Source: Acidithiobacillus sp.
GTDB taxonomy: Bacteria; Pseudomonadota; Gammaproteobacteria; Acidithiobacillales; Acidithiobacillaceae
Length of the DNA stretch: 10,432 bases
Reading direction: 5' to 3'
Assembly (NCBI GenBank): GCA_028065135.1
Contig: JAPTWR010000170.1
Span: forward strand, 1-10,432
Below, piece by piece: positions 5,701 through 10,432 of the stretch; the first letter of the stretch is position 1, and every line of letters starts with the position of its first letter. The notes beneath the pieces are model-generated. The model saw only the letters and a list, made by a program, of their open reading frames with translations. It ran no database searches and was not told the DNA's origin. Position numbers and translations under genes: made by a program.

Positions 5701-6118
5701 TTACGCGTATGCAAAAACGGTGCATATGTCCCAGGGGGCCACCGTGGACCGAACTATAGCCGTCGGTGAAGCGGGCCGGGTGTCTACCGCCGAGGCGGCG
5801 TATGTAGGTAACAGCCGGGAGCGGCGCGGCCTGATCATTATTACTGACCACATCGAAAAACTGTGCAAGTCCTGGTGTAAATACGCGGACCGTCAGAACG
5901 CTATAGACGCTGCGAAGCTGCAAACCCCGGAAAGCCTGGAAGAAATCCGCAAAGCGCGTCGTGCAGCCGATTATGAACTGGGTCAGGCTGGCGACTTGGC
6001 CGAAAAACGCTCACTGGAGGTGGAGCCTGAGCAGGAGAGAGAAGGTGAACCAGAACCCGAACATGCGGCATATCAGTTCTCCTCCGGGGTGGAGGCGGAG
6101 ATGGAACTCGGGGAATAA
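2702..6118 (+). CDS. traI: MobF conjugative relaxase-helicase (TraI/TrwC family)
   Basis: This 1138-aa cytoplasmic protein should nick one strand at oriT, stay bound to the 5' end and unwind the DNA for transfer. The relaxase domain is about residues 1-300. Tyrosine candidates are Y17 and the pair Y37/Y38, the latter followed by SEWFGKGAE as in TrwC. The metal-binding histidine triad is APHLHTH (H176, H178, H180). The SF1 helicase domain begins near 520: Walker A GAAGAGKTT at 552-560 (K558), motif II VMDESG at 622-627, VGDPLQL at 651-657, and late motifs YAKTVHMSQGAT near 1003-1014 and AYVGNSRERRGL near 1033-1044. The linker at about 390-515 is hydrophilic and low in conservation motifs; part of it is encoded by DNA that also carries a nested gene. 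The C-terminus is strongly acidic. Length is close to TrwC (966 aa) plus extensions. The start is set by the ATGA overlap. Confidence 0.96.
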   Translation: MIRNTHLTGSPVAVAKYMESKHEEHLTRSGEVKATGYYSMSGGAPSEWFGKGAETQGLIGAVSAEDMVRALSGTVKHTGEDIGTRGGQTAETRRMGEELTIAAPKSVSIMAVEDPRIVQAHQRAVRAVMKYVESEMVHARIGKGGGKGNDFNGNLTAGLYVHEDARDSTSERVAPHLHTHAIISNMTQRSDGQWVGLKLDWGHNNEKKMAADAVYKAELAREVKDLGYQIEKGKGTDFEIAGITREQIEYFSPRSQDIKKEIGGERDAVSPKERQAAQNKTKGNKSTLNHIDQRYAWRREFREQNMDLHAIHDDALRRHTAGIPASQITAEDALKSAIRHLSERDSVFSESALKSEALASGLGDISYVDVQKAIKECAGGLVSAGKGEGLNERQFTTKHDIYREAEILKRAEGGKGQAQSLININHEEKESVVQPDVSFTQQEIQDGKRRYNSDDTISGPQEAEPLTSHGMRELSQCRMDAKRIGEDSSVLHGDEGLDRSGNQGLRRAVDDERVSKVIAEREARQGFTFSQGQRNAVALALTTEDQHIGIVGAAGAGKTTAMAAIVEQYKAAGFEVIGVAPSAAAAKELESAGCDDTRTLASALLQKQQEKDGEQPPKRLYVMDESGMVSAKDMDAFLKKTDSEGARSILVGDPLQLAAVEAGSPYAQMLKTGAIAHANIDEIQRQKDPQLRAIAQAFARGNAAAGVELARPYMVQVQATDQDFAEAAVDRDAGNAPPDAKATEKMLDFAADHGWKGSDNFADVRKFLDAKAYEIELNNGTADVPKAPPAVRQIALARAAANAYLDLSPDERSKTLLLAGTNATRQAINEKIRDGLKREGTLGDCAVKITAMDKLDLTREAATRAENYTSKDGAQVVVQFNTDLKNNDPGKHGGAPLAAEKGSQWTVTGTASGKLQLRSLTDPSKTLEMRPTDAKISAYAVREMELCAGDRVMFRQNNKDQGVNNGTHGTVIIDQNGKASVKTDTGQIVALDAWRGQTIDYAYAKTVHMSQGATVDRTIAVGEAGRVSTAEAAYVGNSRERRGLIIITDHIEKLCKSWCKYADRQNAIDAAKLQTPESLEEIRKARRAADYELGQAGDLAEKRSLEVEPEQEREGEPEPEHAAYQFSSGVEAEMELGE
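4038..4244 (+). CDS. Nested four-cysteine small protein inside traI
   Basis: A 68-aa frame lies wholly within traI, shifted one base relative to it. The ATG at 4038 has AGGAG at 4026-4030, seven bases upstream, a better ribosome binding site than traI itself has. The product has CGNCP at residues 26-30, then W34, FC at 45-46 and CDG at 60-62. Thus four cysteines are spaced CxxC-x16-C-x13-C, a pattern typical of a small zinc- or iron-sulphur-binding protein. The layout (CxNCPxAxW, then VFCxxM, then CDG) resembles small hypothetical proteins I associate with mobile elements, though I cannot name the family. In the traI frame the same bases (residues 446-514) encode an unstructured linker between relaxase and helicase, which would tolerate overprinting. 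A chance frame is the alternative, but the signal, motif and location agree. Confidence 0.55.
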   Translation: MENGDTTATTQSAVLKKLNHSPATACGNCPNAVWMQNESGKIQVFCMVMRALIDQEIRVCDGQLMTNE

Positions 6119-6120
6119 AA

Positions 6121-6143
6121 ATGTTTCCGCCTGGCACACATAT
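6121..6143 (+). repeat. Conserved 20-bp element, copy 3 (after traI)
   Basis: TGTTTCCGCCTGGCACACAT at 6122-6141, an exact match to the consensus, preceded by A so that an ATG stands two bases after the traI stop. Frame from that ATG reads MFPPGTHI and runs on in frame into the next small gene. The element faces the same direction as that gene and traD. Confidence 0.8.
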
Positions 6144-6168
6144 ACAAGAACAGCAAATGGAGACAGAA

Positions 6169-6357
6169 ATGGAAGACAAGACGATGATTTTCAAGAGGCT
6201 TATCAAAATTTGGCCCAGCGGGGTAAGGCACTTGGGCTTTTTGATCAGGCATTTCGATATTCTTTATCCTCTTGCACCTGGTGAGCCAGATAGCTGGGAT
6301 AATGGTCCTGACCTTGAAACCGTAAAATTGCTGACTCCGCCGCTTGAACATGAGTAA
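6169..6357 (+). CDS. Small protein between traI and traD, unknown
   Basis: The preferred start at 6169 gives 62 aa and is preceded by GGAG (6159-6162) with six-base spacing. The same frame is open from ATG 6121 (78 aa), within the conserved element, and from ATG 6157. The 6121 start would add only the element-encoded MFPPGTH and a polar stretch. The protein has a basic, amphipathic N-terminal part (MIFKRLIKIWPSGVRHLGFLI), possibly membrane-associating, and an acidic second half (DSWDNGPDLETVKLL). The stop overlaps the traD ATG by eight bases, implying coupled translation, which argues that it is a real gene. I do not recognise the family. A role with the coupling protein is suggested only by the overlap. 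Confidence 0.6.
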   Translation: MEDKTMIFKRLIKIWPSGVRHLGFLIRHFDILYPLAPGEPDSWDNGPDLETVKLLTPPLEHE

Positions 6358-8428
6358 GTATTCAGGTCCAAATGATCCCCGTTTTCAAACCGGATCAGGC
6401 TTTTTTGAGGTCGTTGGTTTGGGCACGGTTGCAGGCGGAGCCGTTGGATATTTTGCTGGCTGGGAAACGGTCGGGCTATGGAAAGGCGCGGGTTTCTTAT
6501 CTCCTGGCACGATCATGGCGGCAATCCATCAAGTGGGCATCCTGCCCCATGAGTACTTGCCAATTATTGCTGGATGGTCCGGTATTGGCGCACTTGCTGG
6601 GGGTGTGGTTGGGTTTTTGGCAGGGAACATTTCTGCCGAGATCCACATACGCGGATCCCAATTGACTAAAAATCCCAAAGTGTTGCAGCAGGCGATTATG
6701 GAAGCCTCGCCTCCAGTCAAAGGAAAAAACGCGGGCATCCGGATCCACCCGAAGATACAAACTACGGAAGCGTTGGAAGCCTCTCACATGCTCATCGTGG
6801 GAGGATCAGGCGCGGGCAAAACCACGATCATCTGGCCTATGATCAATCAAATTATAGCCCGCGGAGATAAGGCGATAATCTTTTCTTTTAAGGGAGACTT
6901 TGAACAGAAAATAGGCACAGGAGAACGGCTCGGAAAACAATTTGCATTGCTTGCTCCGTGGGATAACCGCAGTGCACTTTGGGCGCTAGGGAAAGATGTT
7001 CGCACACGTCTTGATGCCGAAGCCTTGGCCAACACGCTGATTCCTGAGCCTGAAAAATCAGACAATCCGATGTGGACAAACGGCGCCAGAAGTCTTGTTA
7101 CAGGGATCATATCCGATGTTCAGCGTGAATATGATGGGGAGGCTTGGGGCTTCGCCGAACTCGCAAAGCACTGTGCTGAGGCATTGGCCGACTTCAAAGT
7201 GCTCAAGGAAATAATAACGCGAGAGAATCCAGTTGCGGCGGCACTTATAGGCGGCGGCGCGGATAGCAAAACCACAACATCTTTTCTTGCGAATATTTCA
7301 GCTTACCTTACTCATGTGGTGAACCTTGGCGTTGCCGCCGATGATTTGAAAGACGCGGCCAGGGGCAAGCAATGGAGTGTAAACGGCTGGATCGCTGGGA
7401 GGGTTCCATCTATTGCAGTGCTCGGCTTTCGTCCCTCAGCGAAATCCCTCAGCGAAGCGTGGTGCGCTTCTCTAATAGAGCAGATTGTATTGAAACTTGA
7501 GGATTTGCCGGACGTTTCGCCAGAGGACCGGCGCATTTGGCTTATCCTTGATGAAGTTCCCCGCATGGGAAAGATACCGAGCATAACAGAGGCGCTGGAA
7601 GTGCTTCGGAGCAAAGGCGTTCGCATCGTGTTAGGGTGTCAAGGCATCAACCAAATAGAAGAGAAGTATTCAAAAACAACGGCGCGAAGTTGGGCTATGC
7701 AAACCGCCACCAAGATTTTAGGTAGAATCACTGAACCGGAAGATCAGCGCTGGGCGTCATCACTTGTCGGTGAACGCGATCTGGAGAGGTTCGCCGCGCA
7801 ATACAATGTTTCCGGTGGCGGAGGCGGCGGTAGCAGCCAGGGTGGATCATATCAGCGAGTGAAGGAGCATACGGTGCTCCCGTCGCAATTTGGTCAAATC
7901 GTGAGAATCACAAAACGCGGACCACGGGCGATTCTGACCTTGGGCGGGTCAGAATATGTAGGGTTGCTGGACTGGCCGTTTCAATCGAATCCAAACCAGA
8001 GAAAAAGTAGAGAGCAGCACCAGGCAGACTGGGTGCTCCCACGTTATGCCCGGCCAACATGGGGCGCGATCCCCCCGAAGGTGGATATTCCACCAGTCAT
8101 TACCGTACCCGCTAAAAAAGAGAAAGACCCGCAGCAGTTGAGCATCCCACCACAACAAACCCAGATTGACCAGCCACCTCAATCTCAACAATCTCAGCAA
8201 TCAGGAGATGGCGGCGTGGGTGAAATTATGGGGGACCATGTGGCGGGCGAAGCCTTGGACGCGTTGCTGCCTGGAGCGGGAATGGCCTTTGAAATGATGA
8301 AAATGATAACCGAGATGTCCGGCTCCGGCGGAGGAAGCGCACCCTCATTATCAGCGCCACGAATACAGCAGGAGCAGGAGACTGATATGGCAGAAACCGA
8401 GACCGCAGAAGAGGCGGAAGCGGAATAA
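6350..8428 (+). CDS. traD: TraD/TrwB-type type IV coupling protein
   Basis: A 692-aa inner-membrane ATPase that should link the relaxosome to the secretion channel. The N-terminus has two hydrophobic, glycine-rich segments at about 20-37 and 70-92, likely transmembrane, with the rest cytoplasmic. Walker A is GGSGAGKTT at 151-159 (K157). Walker B is IWLILDE at 396-402, and VLGCQGINQIEEKY at 427-440 matches the conserved sensor segment of VirD4/TraD proteins. Residues about 225-330 between the motifs correspond to the all-alpha domain seen in TrwB. After a glycine run at 489-494, the last ~110 residues are rich in P, Q and S and end in an acidic tail. That resembles substrate-docking tails of TraD proteins. 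The start at 6350 (ATGAGTAAG) overlaps the previous stop; TTG at 6344 in the same frame is possible. Gene order traI-traD is reversed relative to R388 trwB-trwC. Confidence 0.94.
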   Translation: MSKYSGPNDPRFQTGSGFFEVVGLGTVAGGAVGYFAGWETVGLWKGAGFLSPGTIMAAIHQVGILPHEYLPIIAGWSGIGALAGGVVGFLAGNISAEIHIRGSQLTKNPKVLQQAIMEASPPVKGKNAGIRIHPKIQTTEALEASHMLIVGGSGAGKTTIIWPMINQIIARGDKAIIFSFKGDFEQKIGTGERLGKQFALLAPWDNRSALWALGKDVRTRLDAEALANTLIPEPEKSDNPMWTNGARSLVTGIISDVQREYDGEAWGFAELAKHCAEALADFKVLKEIITRENPVAAALIGGGADSKTTTSFLANISAYLTHVVNLGVAADDLKDAARGKQWSVNGWIAGRVPSIAVLGFRPSAKSLSEAWCASLIEQIVLKLEDLPDVSPEDRRIWLILDEVPRMGKIPSITEALEVLRSKGVRIVLGCQGINQIEEKYSKTTARSWAMQTATKILGRITEPEDQRWASSLVGERDLERFAAQYNVSGGGGGGSSQGGSYQRVKEHTVLPSQFGQIVRITKRGPRAILTLGGSEYVGLLDWPFQSNPNQRKSREQHQADWVLPRYARPTWGAIPPKVDIPPVITVPAKKEKDPQQLSIPPQQTQIDQPPQSQQSQQSGDGGVGEIMGDHVAGEALDALLPGAGMAFEMMKMITEMSGSGGGSAPSLSAPRIQQEQETDMAETETAEEAEAE

Positions 8429-8430
8429 CA

Positions 8431-8473
8431 ATGTTTCCGCCCGGCACACATTATTAATAGCCCGGCACCATTA
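8431..8473 (+). repeat. Conserved element, copy 4, with adjacent half-repeat (before dotA/traY)
   Basis: TGTTTCCGCCCGGCACACAT at 8432-8451, one base different from consensus, with an ATG two bases after the traD stop. The right half recurs: GCCCGGCACACATTA at 8439-8453 and GCCCGGCACCATTA at 8460-8473. The two half-repeats start 21 bp apart, two helical turns, which is typical of protein-binding sites. Reading from the ATG gives MFPPGTHY and a stop. It lies in the short gap between traD and the DotA-like gene. Confidence 0.75.
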
Positions 8474-8487
8474 GAAAGGAAAACATC

Positions 8488-10432
8488 ATGAGCAGCATCG
8501 CCATCAGTCTTTCACCGCCCTCCACCGACATTTCCACCGGCTTACTGTCTTCGCTGCTGGGACCCAACTGGTGGCTGCTGGCGACCGGGCAGGCCCCAGC
8601 CGGCGCAGGGTCCATTCTGGCGCACCTGTTCTCCATAGCGGACATCGCGCTGCTGATGTACGTCAGCGCATTACTGGTGTATCAGGCCACGGTAGGCGGC
8701 ATGGCGACCGCGCACGAGGGGACGCCATTGGGTCGCCGGTACCACAGCATCTGGGCGCCCATTCGCGGACCGGCTTCTTTCGCATTACTGTTTCCCCTGC
8801 CCTGGGCCAAGGGCCTGGCGTTGATCCAGTGCATCGCACTACTGGCCGTCTATTGGGGGGTCGGGGTGGCCGATGACGTCTGGAGTGGCTTCGTGCAGGA
8901 GATCCCCGCGATGTCCGGGGTGATCATGCCGAGTCAGAGCAGTGCCAGGAGAGATAACGAATTTGTCGAAAAACTGGCGGTGTTGACCGCCGTTCAGTCT
9001 TACGTGGTCAACCGGGAGAATGTGCCTTTAACGCCGACCTGGGTCTGGCGCGGAAACGTCAACAGTGGTGACTGGATCGATACCGTGGCATTGGGAACCG
9101 GCGGGGCGGCGGCAGCCGCGCAAGCGACTGGATCCGCCGCCAATCAATTTATTGCCGGGATGGGCACCATTGAAATCCCCTGTTCCAACAACATGAACAG
9201 TCAGGGGGCCACGGCAGCATCGTCGGGATTCTGGTCCGGCATCGGGAACGACATCACCGGTGCATTCAATTATGCGGCGAACGCCGTATCCACCGTGATT
9301 CCAGCAGCGTCTGCGCTCGTCACACAGGCGCAGGCCAATCCAGTCTGCGTCGCCGAGCAAAACGCCGTGAACAACGTCATGAACGCCATGCGGCCCATCG
9401 CCAACCAGATCGTGGACCAGAACGCGCAAAACAACGCCGCCCCGGTAACGCCCTCGCAAATCGCCGCTGTGGTCCAGACCTACGCGACGCAGCAGGAGAA
9501 TCTCTACAACCAATTCAACAACGATCAGGGAATCGCGTTGAATGCGGAGATCAAAAACTTCGCGAATGAATCTTCCGGTTTGGGCTGGGTATCTTCCTCC
9601 TTTTATTACTGGACGCTCAACAACATCAATGCTTCCGCCCTTGCGTCCGAAGCGATGCTGCACCCGAAGGTCAATATGCCCAATCTGCAGTATATCGGCA
9701 TGGGAACGGCCAGTTACATTGAACCTACGCTAAAGACCGCTTTCGCGGTCGTCAATCATTACCAGTCCAGCAACAGTTACCTGGGTGCCGCCACCCTCGC
9801 GGCAACAGCTGGTGGAACTTCCGGAAAGTCCAGTTGGCTGGGCGGCAAGGTGCTGGATGTAGTTTCTTCATTGGACTCGGGGAATCCTCTGGCCAACATG
9901 ATGGCGGCGGGACACAGCATAATTACGGCCGGCGAACTGGTTGCAGCGGGCGGCGGCGTAATGGCGGGTGTGGCTAACGGTATTGCCGTCGCCGCGCCCA
10001 TCGTGGGAGCCGGAGCCGGGGCACTCATACCGGGTGGCGGTGAAACGGGAGGCACAGAGATTGCCGGCGATGCGGCAGGCGGCGCTGCTGGCGGCTGGAT
10101 TGCTGGAAAGTTGGCCAGCCCGGCCGCTCGTATGGTCGCGAATACGGCAGACACGCTGGGCAAGCTGATGATCCCCATCGGCCTAGGCCTCGTCGTCGAA
10201 GGGGCCATCATCGCTTACGTGATTCCGGCCATTCCTGGCGCCATTATGACCATTGCCGTTATCGGCTGGCTGTTTCTGGTTATGGAACTGATGATCGCGG
10301 CACCGCTCTGGGCCGCGGCGCACGCCTATGCGGAAGGCGAGGGATTCGCGCCGCAACAAGCGCAATATGGATACGGGGCGGCCATCGGCATCGTCATGCG
10401 GCCCGTATTGCTGACCTTCGGCTTCATCTTCA
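8488..10432 (+). CDS. traY: DotA/TraY-family type IVB secretion membrane protein, partial
   Basis: An open frame from ATG 8488 to the right edge (648 codons seen, no stop). AGAAAGGA lies seven bases before the ATG. The N-terminal region carries family hallmarks: a hydrophobic segment at about 45-68, then TAHEGTPLGRRYHSIWAPIR at 74-93, a second hydrophobic stretch LLFPLPWAKGLALIQ at 100-114, and WGVGVADDVW at 123-132. The middle (about 135-550) is rich in A, G, N, Q and S and probably periplasmic. The visible end has further membrane segments and the second hallmark MELMIAAPLWAAAHA followed by GEGF and GYG, near residues 597-632. DotA and TraY are polytopic inner-membrane parts of the Legionella Dot/Icm and IncI transfer channels. 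The gene therefore predicts a type IVB apparatus encoded to the right. It looks more GC-rich than traD by eye, which may reflect a separate origin. Confidence 0.92.
   Translation, partial: MSSIAISLSPPSTDISTGLLSSLLGPNWWLLATGQAPAGAGSILAHLFSIADIALLMYVSALLVYQATVGGMATAHEGTPLGRRYHSIWAPIRGPASFALLFPLPWAKGLALIQCIALLAVYWGVGVADDVWSGFVQEIPAMSGVIMPSQSSARRDNEFVEKLAVLTAVQSYVVNRENVPLTPTWVWRGNVNSGDWIDTVALGTGGAAAAAQATGSAANQFIAGMGTIEIPCSNNMNSQGATAASSGFWSGIGNDITGAFNYAANAVSTVIPAASALVTQAQANPVCVAEQNAVNNVMNAMRPIANQIVDQNAQNNAAPVTPSQIAAVVQTYATQQENLYNQFNNDQGIALNAEIKNFANESSGLGWVSSSFYYWTLNNINASALASEAMLHPKVNMPNLQYIGMGTASYIEPTLKTAFAVVNHYQSSNSYLGAATLAATAGGTSGKSSWLGGKVLDVVSSLDSGNPLANMMAAGHSIITAGELVAAGGGVMAGVANGIAVAAPIVGAGAGALIPGGGETGGTEIAGDAAGGAAGGWIAGKLASPAARMVANTADTLGKLMIPIGLGLVVEGAIIAYVIPAIPGAIMTIAVIGWLFLVMELMIAAPLWAAAHAYAEGEGFAPQQAQYGYGAAIGIVMRPVLLTFGFIF

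Noticed and set aside
8432..8460. Sigma-54 promoter in the conserved element (TGGCAC resembles the -24 box)
   Set aside because: No copy has GC at the required 10-base spacing after GG; copy 1 has nine bases, and the other copies have no GC there.
9028..9663. 211-codon minus-strand frame opposite the DotA/TraY gene
   Set aside because: Product is rich in G, R, V and D without recognisable motifs and lies opposite a continuous DotA-family frame, so it is a composition-driven shadow. The same applies to 9777-10211.

Overview
The window is the DNA-processing and early transfer region of a conjugative plasmid or integrative conjugative element from a Gram-negative bacterium, most likely a proteobacterium. 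Base composition and protein style would fit an acidophile such as Acidithiobacillus, but that host guess is weak. No replication gene, chromosomal gene or phage gene is visible.

Layout. Positions 1-1495 hold a leftward operon of three tightly packed genes: a small helix-turn-helix protein, a ParA/StbB-like ATPase and a third protein running off the left edge. The order matches the stbABC stability operon that flanks oriT in IncW-type plasmids such as R388. Positions 1496-2228 are a 733-bp non-coding control region between divergent operons. It contains two arrays of 11-bp-phased direct repeats on the stb side, GC-rich hairpins, an AT-rich stretch, a perfect 26-bp palindrome and a further 11-bp-phased repeat set on the transfer side. 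The origin of transfer is probably here. Positions 2229-8428 form a rightward operon: two small unknown proteins, a 1138-aa MobF relaxase-helicase (TraI/TrwC type), a small unknown protein and a 692-aa TraD/TrwB-type coupling ATPase. From 8488 to the right edge runs a DotA/TraY-family membrane protein, the hallmark of a type IVB (IncI/Dot-Icm-like) secretion apparatus.

How the parts fit. The relaxosome would form on an origin in the intergenic region. TraI would nick and unwind the DNA, TraD would recruit it to the membrane, and a type IVB channel encoded to the right would export it. The StbA/B-like proteins would control and position the plasmid from the repeat arrays. The combination of R388-like DNA processing with a DotA-type channel is a notable mosaic.

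Three things stand out. First, a 68-codon gene for a four-cysteine protein lies entirely inside traI in another frame, with an ideally placed AGGAG. Second, a 20-bp element (TGTTTCCGCCTGGCACACAT) occurs four times, each time in the same orientation as the gene unit that follows it. Third, the 11-bp-phased arrays sit directly upstream of that element at both divergent operons.
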